Of a stretch of DNA of 64,000 nt, positions 1-11,400 are shown piece by piece; the first letter of the stretch is position 1; every line of letters starts with the position of its first letter. The notes below the pieces were generated by a model. That model had not been told where the DNA came from. It ran no database searches and was given only the letters and a program-made list of their open reading frames with translations. The stretch is from the NCBI RefSeq assembly GCF_035582795.1, contig NC_134369.1, forward strand, positions 59,830,001 to 59,894,000, given 5' to 3'. This DNA is from Mycteria americana (lineage: Eukaryota > Chordata > Aves > Ciconiiformes > Ciconiidae). Both the position numbers and the translations under genes were made by a program.

Positions 1-2200
1 AGTATGGCAGGTGCACAGCAATTTTGCAAGACTGAGGGAAAAAATGATACCTTGATATGCTGAGTTGAGGCCTTTTCAAATTTCTGACAGTTTACATTTC
101 TGAGCTATCTGGTAAAAATCCTCTTTGGTTAGCACCACTGGAGCAAATTCAGCTCTCAGCAATGTGGGTGTAGATCTGGAGTAATTCCATTCTGAACAAC
201 AGAGCTACTTCAGACGTACTCTAGGCCCGCTGTTACACAGGTGATATGATGGAAAAAGACTGAGAGGAATCCAGCTCGTGAAATGATGATTACCAATGGC
301 TTGAGCATTGCTTGTGTTTATCCCCAGGGGAATTGCAACTGGTGAGGTGAGGGACCCATCCTCTGCAAGGAAAGAGCCTTATTTCAGACTCGTCTTGTAA
401 GAAACAATCTGCAACAGAGACCTCGCTCAGAGCCACACAACCCTGCGTCTAACGGGGGTTTGTGTCCCTGGTCCCACTCTGCTTGGTGGGGAACTGGGGC
501 ACAGAGACAGAAATCGCTCCGGGGCACTGGGAAGCCACAAGCAGAGGGAGGACCAGTCTGGTTTGGAGGGTGAGGCAGGTGCATCGGCTGTATTGGAAGG
601 AAGCACTGAGGTAAGGGTGGGTGTGTACGAAACAACCGGCTGGGCTTTTGCATACGGTCGGACAAACCCTTCGCAGGACAGGAAGAGTGTATGTGTGTGG
701 GGATCAAGAAATGATTGTTTCATGCCAAGTTTCAGGTTGCCATTCAGCCAAGTTTCCATTCTTCTTCCACCCCGCTCCCAAAACAGTCAGCTTAACAACA
801 GGGTGATGCAGCTTCCCACTCACCGGGGCCAGATTCTGCAAGCCCGTCCATCAAGGCAGCCACCGGCTTCCACAGGGGGCCATAGAGGCAGCGTGAGCGT
901 GTTTTAGGGAGGGGAGGAGAGATGCTCACCTGGAAGGGAGCCAAGGCCAGCCGCTGGATGACAAGTGTCCCCTCCACCCCACCTGCCCCATTCCTTCCCT
1001 TCCCTTGCTATGGATCTGCTTGTCAGTCAAGCTGTGATTTTGCCTTCACAGGCAGGGCTGGAGTGGGATGTTGCTGTATGCCCTCTCCGGCTCGTGGTAG
1101 CTGCCTCTCATTACTGCCATGTTGCTAAGGCTTTTGCGACTCTTGTCCAAGCCTAGCAGCTGGATTTTGGCAGCCTTCCAGGCACTTCCACTAATGTAAC
1201 TCAAAGTTACTGCAGGTTTTCTCAGGAGGTTCAGGATGCTGCCGGACTCTTAGGGATGCTCACTTTTCCTGGCTGCCCTTCTCCAAGGCTTTAGCTTTAA
1301 TTCTGGGTAGTTTACATCTCTGAAGTCGTTAGAAGCGGGACCCATGTGCTTCTCCCTGATTATGTATCACACCAACATTTCATCAGAGCAAGGCGCAGCT
1401 CTGGTGATGTATGACACTAGCGCATCATCAGTCAGCCATCGCAATAATGATGCATTAGCGTAATATGCCTTCAGGATGGAGTTGTACTGATGATGTATTT
1501 TCAAAAAGATGGAGTTCCAGAGAAAAGAAACAGTCTGGAGCTAATTCAGTATGAACATGGCCACCGAGAGCAGTGTGCAGCTGATTGGGATAAGAAGGAT
1601 GACTTTACATTACCCACTCTGACCCTGATCCTTTCTTTTTCCCTTTTAATCTCTCCTTCTTCTTTCCCCCCTCCTTGCTTCTTTTCTCCTCCACTAGCAC
1701 TTTTCCCCTCTTACTCTTTGTTCCTCTTTCTCTTCTTCTTTCTTTTTTTTTCACACTGGTGACTCTCATGGCCACTGGCTTTATTCATATATTCTTGTCT
1801 CTCACAGTCTGACCTTGTGTCATGCTGTATAACTTAATATTATCCCGCTAGAAACTTTTTCCCCCCTCTGAGTGAGATAATATTAAGGTGACCTGTAAGT
1901 GCAATAGATAAAAATCTCCAGGCCATCTAGGCAGTGACATTAAAAATCATCACAACCCCTAAGTGATGGAGGGGGGGGAATCTTATGGGATCTTTCCTTG
2001 GCAAAGGCAGCAAATGTAGGCTGAGGAGTGGCTACCCCTGGGATTTCTCATAGCCTTCAGCTTCTGGAAGATGAGAAGTGTGTTAACCCATTCACACAGC
2101 TAACAATATTAAAACAACAAACAGTGCTCAATCAAACCCAGGTTGTCATCTTTCATTGGATAAAAAGTAACCTTTCTAATAAACATTTCAACTAATAAAG
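1..2200. other. Intergenic DNA
   Basis: No gene is supported. Short open frames here have no coding character. Apart from the pyrimidine tract at 1.62-1.755 kb, the notable piece is 1,360-1,500. That piece repeats TGATG words (GGTGATGTATGAC, CGCATCATCAGTCAG, AATGATGCATTAGCGTAAT) and may be a conserved element. Confidence 0.6.
1620..1755 (+). repeat. Polypyrimidine tract
   Basis: About 135 bases made almost entirely of C and T on the plus strand, with CTT, TCC and TTTC blocks and very few purines (a TTTTAATC and a CTCCACTAGCAC interruption). A homopurine-homopyrimidine tract like this can adopt triplex (H-DNA) structure. A 90-codon open frame running into it has no coding character. Confidence 0.8.
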
Positions 2201-3204
2201 ACTACAAAAGTAATTATACTATTAGCTCGCTAGCCCCTGACACCCAGACATTCATTTCAAAGTAACTTTCCTGCAGTGTTTAGACCGAGACAATTGAATG
2301 ACGGAAAGATATTATACCGAGACGAAACATAAATAAAATTGGCTTCAGTCTCGTCTGGAATTCAGGCTATACATGGAACTCAGAGAATGCCCTCAGTCTA
2401 GTACTAACATGTTGTTAGCATCCACCTCAAGAATAGATGAATTCTAGGAATTTGATCTTTCACCACTTTCAAATGTATATTCTGTGAAATAAAGTATTTC
2501 CCAATACCTCGCAATACCAAAGCGCTGTGGAATAAATATTCACCACGGAAAATGCAAAAGACCTTTTGTGACATTTACAGTTATTTTCAGGTTTTGTTTT
2601 TACTTTATCTCTTGATTTATTAGTACTGTTATTTATTCAAATTACATTAATTCTCAGAGATTCCAATCAGGACATGGCAACCCGTTGTGAAAGGACCAGG
2701 GCACACACACTTAAAAAGGCAGTTCTTGCTCGGGCACTTAATCGCTACAGCCTACGCAGTGCAGGATTTCCCTTTATGTTTAGAGTGAGTTAAAAATCTT
2801 CTGAAAAATGCAGGGGCTTGTAGCCCTGGTGGTTGAAATCATCTGTTTATTCATGTATAACTCGGGCACATCAGTGTGCCTCAGCCCTGAGCTGAACTGA
2901 CACAACAAGTGTTGATTTTCCATGTCTAGCTTGTGGCCTCTCTGCTATAAAAGCTACTAAGCAGGTCAGCTGCGGAGACATGCAGAAAATGGGCTGTAGC
3001 CCCCTCTGCTCATTTGCCATGGCCCACCACGCTCACTGCAGTCAGGACCGGGAAGCAGTGACCTGCAAGCCTGATGCAGTTCTGCTCTTGTTGCTCCAAA
3101 TTCATTTCCAGTTAAATTGTTCAGATGGGAAACTAGTATCGCTGGAACGGATGTCTTGCTTTTCATTTACTACCAGCATGAGCTAATTCATCCTCAGCTC
3201 ATCC

Positions 3205-3345
3205 AGATGGAAAACCAGGTAGTTTTATTCCCATTTTACAGGTAGTGAAATTGAAGCAAATTTAATTGACATACTCCAAGTCATAAAAAGAAGGAAGAGC
3301 ATGGAGTGGCTTAGAAGTAGGAGTCTCCTATTCTTAAGCACCAAT
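3205..3345 (+). mobile_element. MIR-type SINE remnant
   Basis: TTTTATTCCCATTTTACAGG, then TAGTGAAATTGAAGCAAATT, CTCCAAGTCATAAAAAGAAG and AGAAGTAGGAGTCTCC follow, in order, the MIR consensus (ATCCCCATTTTACAGATGAGGAAACTGAGGC...CCAAGGTCACACAG...). The copy is highly diverged, as expected for MIR in a bird. Confidence 0.65.
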
Positions 3346-3598
3346 TCTGCTTCAGCCCAGGAAAGCTAATTCTGCATTTAGCTTTTACTCCTCCTGAAAT
3401 ACAATTTCTAAATATCTATTAATTAAGTATCAGCATGAATAATCTTGCAATTCTTCGATGTTCTTTTCCCATAAACTGTCATGACTTCCTCTACCAGTAT
3501 TAGGTCATAAAGGTTTGGCTTGCACAATAAATGCTGCCATATATAGCTAAGAGATGATCTCTGTTGCTCTCTAGCACCAAAGCTCTAATTGGCTGGTG

Positions 3599-3643
3599 AG
3601 ATTGATTAACATGTGAAGCAAAGCTAAGGTCTTTAATCAATCT
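3599..3643. promoter_or_regulatory. Inverted pair of PBX/HOX-like sites
   Basis: AGATTGATTAA (3,599-3,609) and its exact reverse complement TTAATCAATCT (3,633-3,643) are separated by 23 bases. Each arm contains TGATT followed by a TAAT-type half, a form bound by PBX/HOX and related homeodomain factors. The surrounding 3.55-3.75 kb has the AT-rich, non-coding look of a conserved element. Function is inferred from motif shape only. Confidence 0.4.
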
Positions 3644-4989
3644 TAGAAGTCATTTATTGAGAGTATATGACAAAGCCATAAAGGTTATTGCAAATGACAT
3701 ATTTTAATATTAAAACCAGAACCTTCTGCCTTTGTAGAGGTTTGGATATGCTTTTTTTCCCTGTTTATAATAAATTAAGATTAAAATTAAACAGACACAA
3801 AATAAAAGGATGAGTTCAGGAATGTAAGCCTCTTTATCCTTAGTCAGTAATATCCAGAGCACTGAAATTCCTTGCCCCAGAATGCCTCAGAGCCCAGCCC
3901 AAGGTTCATTCACCCCAGCTAACACCTACTATCACTCCAAAGTGGTTACTTATCATCATGTCTAATCTTGATGAGAAATTGGAAAGCACTATGCACACTA
4001 TTCTCATTTCTTTCTTTGTAGAAGTAAGGTTGAATAAAGTATAGGTGGTTACATGAAACGTCAGTCTCAGTGTATAAAGAAGTCATACGCTGAGGGCTGA
4101 TCCCCTGCTCTGCAAGGCAGAAGGGAGCATTTATCCTGCATAGATATCAGATTCAGAATGGATCCTCGGGGAAGGTTGGGGGTTGTAAAGATAAACCTGT
4201 TCCTAAATCTGAAAGCTCAGCCCGAGACTACGCTTCTATGTAAGGAAGGGCTGTGCCAAGAAATTGCATAAGCATCTGACAGCTTGCTAGCTGGATGAAA
4301 CAGAGAGAGACACCTCTTGGGTGATCTAACATATAGATAGTTATAATTATGTTTTTCTATTTCTGTCCACCTGTCTTGAAATTGAGTAACTATGCTGTTA
4401 AATTTGGATTGCAATAAAAACAGACTTCTTTGCATTTACCTTAACATTTGCCTTATGTTACGAGTGACTTTAGAGTAACTGGAAGTCATCCCATTGTGAG
4501 GCCTTGACAAGGCTCAAAATCAGAGTCCTGCACCAATACCTAGAATTATCTCATAGGTAGAGCTGCACGGGACTGCTTAGTGACTTGGAGTTCAGGTCCT
4601 CAAGGACACCCAAAGAAGGTGTCCATTGCTCCTTTTGGCCCAGGAGCTTCTCCAAAGGACCAGTGCAGAAAGCAACAGCCAGGATAAGAATTTACTGGTA
4701 GTTATCATTTTTCCAAATACCACATTTTCAGTCTTGCTCTGACTACATATTTATTACCACATAGTTTTTTGTTTGTTCAGCTGGTCTTCAGCTCCTTTTC
4801 AGTCACCTCAGGTGAAATGAAAGGCCAGTCACGTTCAAGATCAAGCAAAACTGTCATAACGAGGATTTCCAGGATGGTTCAGAATAAGCCCAAATTCATC
4901 CCCTAATGCAGATAATATGAAACAGGGAGCAGCCAAGTGTGATTTTCACGTATCTTGCAGAGAAGAAGGAATTTAATTTCACAAAATTT

Positions 4990-5115
4990 GCAACCTAGGT
5001 TGTCAAATGAGGAAACTGAGGCACAGAGAAATCCACATTTTTTCTTCTGTGACTATACAAGATAGCAAAGGAAATCCAAATGTCTGAAATGCAATTCTAA
5101 AACCCTGACCTTGAG
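4990..5115 (+). mobile_element. MIR-type SINE remnant
   Basis: The segment GAGGAAACTGAGGCACAGAG matches the MIR core almost perfectly. It is followed at the right distance by a weak TGTGACTATACAAGATAGCA equivalent of the CAAGGTCACACAGCTAG part. The flanks have decayed. Confidence 0.65.
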
Positions 5116-5629
5116 ACCAACCTCCTTTTTATTTTTTGATTATTGCCAGTCATTGACATGTAGAAGAACCAACTCTAAATGCATGTCCTCAGCATTGAAG
5201 CAATGTGCATAAGAAGTGAGGATTTCCATGGGCAATTGAGTGATCTGGCACAAAAAGACTTAAGTGAAAGACCGCACTATTGATTGCCAGAAAGCCAGTG
5301 CTTGACCTAAGAAAAGTCAAGCCCATACCTTTGGTTTCTCTGACCAGTGTAAAAGTCTCCTAAAAAAGGAAAAGGCCAGCAACAGATAAGAAAGGAGATG
5401 TGCAATTTGTTTCTAATGATGGAGTCTGTACGACCCTTAACAACCTCCTCCCATCTTTGGGCTCTCAGTGCCTTGAAGAGCAACAGATGCATAGCTGGTA
5501 AGGCTAAATCAGGGCCAACAGCACAGCAAGACGGCTAGGGAAAAACAGAACATTTTTTCAGATGCTAAGCCTGATCCTCTGCCTTTTATTGTGCAGGAGT
5601 GTCGTATAGAAAGAGGAGAGAAGTGTGCG

Positions 5630-5690
5630 TATAGAAATAGAGATGGGAAAGGCTATCAGGTCATCTCGTCCACCCTCCTTACAATGAGAG
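5630..5690 (-). mobile_element. CR1/L2-like 3' scrap (antisense)
   Basis: CTATCAGGTCATCTCGTCCA then CCCTCCTTACA is the reverse complement of a degraded GGGGGTTGGACTAGATGACCTGATAG type of LINE terminus. Only about 50-60 bases can be related. Confidence 0.4.
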
Positions 5691-5856
5691 AGGTTCTGAA
5701 AGAAATATAGTATTAATGTAGGGCCAAAGAACAGAAGAAAAAGCAGGAATTAAGTGAAGTAAGTTCCAAAAGCATTAGTGGCTGTTATAGGTAATACAAG
5801 TTAATAAGTAACATTAAGGCAGATGTGGACATTAATTGGCCGTTTAGATTTGTGTC

Positions 5857-5874
5857 TGTGTGTGTGTGTGTGTG
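5857..5874 (+). repeat. (TG)9 microsatellite
   Basis: Nine uninterrupted TG units, preceded by an interrupted TGTGTC stretch. Confidence 0.9.
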
Positions 5875-7466
5875 AAGTTGTTAATGACAGACAAGTTCTA
5901 ATATATCCTGTCCATGTCCACAGTAAAAGTCAGAAAGAGTCTTCATTCAATAGGATAATGAGGCAGTTAATGGATGATCCAGCTATTTGATCTGTATTTT
6001 TACTGCATTTAAATAGAATAACTATAATATGGTAACTACAGCTGATATCCAGCAAGTAAAGAGAGAGAGAAAGAGGAAGATGACATTTCTTTGCAGGGAA
6101 AAGGGCTGGAAGCACCACTTCAAAGTTCACACTATGCTCGAGAGTGGCAGGAAACACGGAGGAGAGGATGTATCACATGAAATACTGCACTCCGGGAACC
6201 TCTGTCGTGGCACAGCCCTGGTCGTGAATGTCACCAGGGAGGAATCATGCCCTGATCTAGTTCATTTTACCAAGGTTCACTGCAAGATAACGCTATCTGC
6301 TGTGGAACAGAGGGTTACTGGTTGCTGTAGTTTAGATGAGTCAGGGACCCTATGCCTGAAACACCCTCAAACCTGCACCACAGTGGTTGTATTGTAAGCA
6401 GAGAACAATTCGTGACAGCTAAGGAGCATCCTATAGATCTGTCCAGCTCGTATCAGCTCTCAGAAACCTCCTCAATACAACAAACAAAATATAAAACCAA
6501 AACTTGGTCATAGCATTGCCTCTACACACAGTCTGTGACTGTAGGTGACACAGCCTATAGTCTTTGTAAATACAGAAGCTAACAACACTCCTGATGCTTG
6601 ATGGTCTTAGAAATTCTGTGTGGGGCTCATTTGCAGAAGTGATGCTGTCACTGCCTGAGTAGCAGATTGCAAGTAACTCTATGGTCCCAAAGTGCTCTGT
6701 CCCAGCAGCCATCCCTGACCATGTTCTCCAAGCTGATGGCCCGACCTCCTTGGCATACACCAAGATAGCCTGAGCTCAGCGGGGCAGAATCAATTCCACT
6801 GGCACAACTGGGCTTATGAGACAGGAAGGCAGATGTTGTGTGTGAACACAGCCCACGTTCATTGGAAGCAAATAGCATGGATATAAAATGCGGCCAGACT
6901 TCTTGTGTGACTGTGGCCAGAAAAAATGCACACACGGAAGAAAGATGGAGGTCGTCAGCTCCTAGGAGAGACACAAAATAGTTCTGTAATGAAAAAAAAA
7001 CCTGGTCCTACAGCTTAAGTAGACTGTCCAGTCCTTTTTGGATTCAGCCTACTGGATGATGAGTGTTTCTTGTACCATTGTTTACAAAGGGTTTGGGGGA
7101 AAGGAGGTGGTTTAATCTCATGACTGACCTTTACAAAGTATTTACATACACAAATATTTAAAAAGTGCATAGCACCTCTCCTGTTTGCCAATTTGTCTGG
7201 CTCAGTAAGCCCCTCCTGAAGAGCCCTTTGCCCCTGCAGCAGTCCTGATGCCCCCTGTCTCTGCTGGCCTGCCAGAGGGACGCGGGCGTCTTCCCGGGAC
7301 TCTACTCACCGGGGTGGGGGGGCTGCACCATTGCGTGGGGCGAAGCCAGCGCTGGGGCGTCTAAAGAGGGAGGTCAGCGCAGCCTGAGCACCGGCTCTTA
7401 TTCTGAGGCACTGATCTCAGCTTTTGAACAAGGGGATGGGAATCTCTCCAAAGAAGGAGTTAAGTA

Positions 7467-7488
7467 AGGTAAATCCCAGGTAAATCCC
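7467..7488 (+). repeat. Perfect 11-bp tandem duplication
   Basis: AGGTAAATCCC is present twice, head to tail. Confidence 0.85.
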
Positions 7489-7889
7489 AAGATGCCCATA
7501 TCTATGCATCTGGAGAGAAGGCCCACAGTACAGCTATTAAAAATGTGGTTTTTAAGAAGGCAATTAGTGTCATGTGACTGCCTCGTGGGGTGTTTCGCTC
7601 TCCCAGAGGCTGTAGGTGAGGGACTGAGCAGCACTGTTCCCGACCTTTTTTTCCCAGAGAGCCGAGGCATCATATTCCCCACCCTCCCGCAAGGGTTAAC
7701 AAGAAACCTTTTCCGTGCCCCTGACTTTGCCTTCCCCCCTCACTATATTCCTGCTTCCCTTGCCGAATCCATTTGCAAATGATATCACTTGTCTGCATAT
7801 TGTCACTCGCCGCCTGCCCACCCATTTATCAAGTGTCTGCAGCTCGGCGCAGGCTTGCCCTGTCCTCCCTGCTCCATTGTTCCTCTTGA

Positions 7890-8065
7890 CCCAGGGGAAG
7901 GTGTGTGCGTGAGGCGGCGAGGGGAGACGGGTCTCCCCACCGCAGCGGCAGCCGGGCCGGGCAGCCGGGCAGCGGCGGGCAGGCGGGGCAGCTGGGAAGC
8001 CGCAACGACACGAGGAGAGTGACAGCTCCCCCTCCCCGTCTGGCATTGACAGATGACCTTGCAGG
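7890..8065. promoter_or_regulatory. Short CpG-rich pocket in the intergenic region
   Basis: About 150 bases with dense CpG (GAGGCGGCGAGGGG, CCGCAGCGGCAGCCGGGCC, GGCAGCGGCGGGCAGGCGG) in otherwise moderate G+C DNA. It has several overlapping short open frames on both strands and none that looks coding. It sits between conserved-looking blocks, so it may be part of a regulatory element or an unmethylated orphan island. Confidence 0.5.
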
Positions 8066-8199
8066 GACAGCAGCCCTGGGCCTCCCCACAGACATTAGCT
8101 GATATAATGGGCTAGACTGGACATGCCGTACTGAGAACGGGGGAGGTAGGTAAATCATCCCGGCTCGGTGGAAATAAACTCCGCCATTTACTTTCACAA

Positions 8200-8400
8200 T
8201 AGGTTTCCCCTCAAACTCATAAACTTGTTTCTCAGTAACCCTAAAGCAAAATGATCACGGAATTTGAACACAACATTTACCAAGTCCTAATGAATAACAT
8301 AATTATCACTTTATGCAAATCAAAGCTCATTTGCATCTGTGAATATTTAACTATTAAAAACAAGGCTTTGATCTGGAATAAAAATATGTATATCACATAA
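8200..8400. promoter_or_regulatory. Candidate enhancer with paired inverted octamers
   Basis: ATGCAAAT (8,313-8,320) and ATTTGCAT (8,329-8,336), an exact inverted pair of the POU-factor octamer, are separated by CAAAGCTC. The first octamer overlaps ATCAAAG, a TCF/LEF-type site, and a CTTTGATC site follows at about 8,366-8,373. The block is AT-rich and free of simple repeats. It directly follows a CpG-rich pocket at 7.9-8.06 kb. Enhancer status is inferred. Confidence 0.45.
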
Positions 8401-11400
8401 TCATAGCCTTATGGAACATGAAAAATATCTTTTTTTTCTTTGCCTTTTTTAACTGTACAGCTTTGCTGTGCTCGGGTTTGCTGTTTGAACCTTCTCGGCG
8501 GGGACTCCATCTATGGCGCTTCTTCCCCCAGGATGTCCACTGGGGTCTCCCGGTGGCTGTCATCTCAGCTGGGCACATCAGGCCTGTCTCTTCAGGTCAC
8601 CTCATCGTCGAGCATGGCAGCCTTCCTTCAGTTCACTTTTTTCTCCCCTGGTACTGTCCACTTTGGTGGCAGGAGCAAATCCCAGCTCTGGAGCCCAGGT
8701 GGGCTGAGTCCTAGTGTGTTACACACCACGCCAGAGATATTGCCAGGAGATGGGTACTTTATACATTAATTACAAAGGGAAGAAGTCAAACTCTGCTTGC
8801 ATATTTAAATCAAGCCACAGTGATGCAGATTTTTCTCTTAGGGAAAGATTACCAGGGATGACAGAGGAAGCACGAGTCTTTCACGGGACATTTCCCCACT
8901 GAAAGCTCTGAACCTGGTTCACAGGATAGCCCAGTCACTTTGGGCCAAGGATCTAGAAGTATCTAGGTGCCCAACACACACTGACATCACCTTAAAATTG
9001 CTAAGCAGCAGCTCTTTGTGCAGGTTTCGGGATTCAAGCCGTGCACAGTGAGACGTTAAATGATAAAGCTTCTGTTTTCATATACTGGAGCTATTATTGC
9101 TAGCTGTTGTCCTGGATTATGCTTCATTCACAATAAAAATCAGATTTGAAGAAATCCTCCACTTCACTAAATAATTCCGTGTCTGCAAAGATCTTCATTT
9201 GTTATTAAACCAAATGAACTAATAATGTGTCTCTGGCCACCCAAAATTCCCCCAAAGGCCGCCACTGATTACAGCCCCTGATCAACCAGGTTATCTAGTA
9301 AGTGGCCTCAAATGTGCCTGCCAAACTGGGGTGGGTAAAGAATATCAGGACATTAATTGCCCTCTTCTATCAGGTGGCTTAATGTGCCTTGCCCAGGATG
9401 TGAAAGAGTGGCCCCTCCTGGGCCGATGGCGACATCCATCTCTGCTCCCCTGCCCCCTCATCCCCTCCCAGCTCCAGGCTATCAGTAACGCCCTGCCCTG
9501 CCCGCAGTACACTAACCACCAGCCAGAAGGGAGCCAGAAGGGAGCCAGAAGGGACACAAAGCATGTGCTGACAATAACTTAGCCAGAATGTAGATGTTCA
9601 CCTAGGAAAAAAATCATTGGTTCCAGTTCTTAGCTCCAGCCCCTGCTTAAGTATTTTGCCTTAAGGAAGTTTTTCCTGGAGCAAGGCTGGGTACCATGTC
9701 TCCTTTTTCCAGGTAACCTTGCCTGGGATCGAAAAAATCATGCTCAAATTCCCTTCTTTTTATTTATTTATTTTTTTAATCTAGTATCTGATGATTGTTC
9801 TACAGAACGGTGTAACACCTTTAACAGGACTGGCTGAAGGAGTCCCTCCTGAGGAGAGTCTGTGGGTTCAAATGCTTTTCCATCTCTCCGGAAGCTGAAC
9901 GTGGGTCATCCCCATCCTGGCGGAGCACGCCAACCGCTGAGCTGTTGCAAAAACTGGGAGTGGTGAGGAAGGAAACAGGTGGTAGCACTTGCACCTCTTC
10001 TGATATTTTGTAAGCAAAGGCTGGTGTAGAAATTTAACTCCGGGACTGCTCGTAGTGCCGTGATTCCCAGTTGGACTTCGGTGACTTTAAAGTCTGCGCT
10101 GTTTAGAATTTGAGTGTTGGTTTGAACTTTGCAGTTTGGGCTTCAGTCTAGCAAGTGCATATTTTAAACAAAGAAAACATTTGGCAAATAGTTGATTCTG
10201 TATGCAGGCAATGTCCCTCTGCTCCACACAATTTATTTTTACAAGGGTCTAAGGGAGACACATTTCTCTAAAAATAAAAGGCATCCACATGAGGCTGAAT
10301 TATTCCTTCCCAAACACAAACTGATCTTTTGCTTATTTCCAAGCACTCCATTGAATTATAACAACAAAGCCGCACTGTACTCCTTAAGTTAATGAATCTA
10401 CGACTGCACCTTTCAGTCTTACCCTTTCCAGCCCCAAGACACACGCATTGCCCCTCTAATGCTTTTGTCCATCAGAATTGATATCATGACCCCTGACCTT
10501 CGAAACTTTACAAGTTATTGATGGCATTTCCTACACACTACGTAACATGGTAAAGTCAGCAGCTGATGCAAAAGCAAATGATTGGAGAAGCGTAAAATAC
10601 TAAGGATCTTAATTATTTTTTTAACTACGGAACTTCTCTTTGCAACAAGCACGGGAAGATGATTTTCTTCAAACCACCCAAGGCCTCTTTAATGTGCATA
10701 GCTTACAGTTTAGTGGTGTGTAAGAGAGAAACTCTTGCAGAACTGTGAAAGGGACTAGAGAAAACACAACTCAGATACCAGCACTAATTTGGTATTTTTA
10801 ATAGAGTGCCAAAAATCTTCCAGCATATTTGGAATAAGTGACTCTTCTGTTTACCTGCCCAACACAAAGCAGCACCCCAGTGCTGTATGCGCAAAATCAC
10901 TCCGCTGGGTTCTCTCCCCCTTTCGCTCTGAGGGCTGCCCCTCTGGAGGGCATCCGGAAATGACCAGCAGAAATTTACACTTGAGCGTCTTGATTCTTGA
11001 TTCAAAACATGTAGAAAACGAGGTGAAAGAAGATGTGAATGCAAAGTGTGTTTGTCATTGCCCCCCTTTTTTCCAAGGTATAGAACAATGAGGCCCAGAT
11101 GTTACAATTGGAGGAATGCTAAACATTTCGTAAGTTATTCTGCAGGCAAGAAAAGCCACAGAAGGTCAGGCCAAACAGGCTTAGGGTTTGTGCGGGGCAG
11201 GCGCTGTTCAGAATGAGTCTTTTTAGTGTGCAGTATCCATTACCAATTGATGTCAGAGATCCTCTTATAGATGGATCACCTAATGTTTTTTCTTAGAAGG
11301 CAGAAAAATATCCATGGCAAAGTTTCAACACATGTATTTGAAGGGAAAGTTGGAGTTATGGAGACAGAACTTCTGTTTTGACCAGCTAAGAATGGCAAGT

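Larger units (their letters stand above)
2200..7200. other. Intergenic DNA, AT-rich with old repeats
   Basis: From 2.2 to 2.8 kb and 3.4 to 3.8 kb the DNA is AT-rich and conserved-looking. Two MIR remnants, a CR1/L2 scrap and a TG microsatellite are listed separately. I see nothing gene-like from 3.8 to 7.2 kb; the 122-codon frame at 6,029-6,397 and the minus frames near 6.4-7.0 kb do not resemble known proteins. Confidence 0.6.

Noticed and set aside
6029..6397. 122-codon plus-strand open frame beginning MVTTADIQQV
   Set aside because: The length is within chance for 64 kb, no splice context or domain is visible, and the start has no support.
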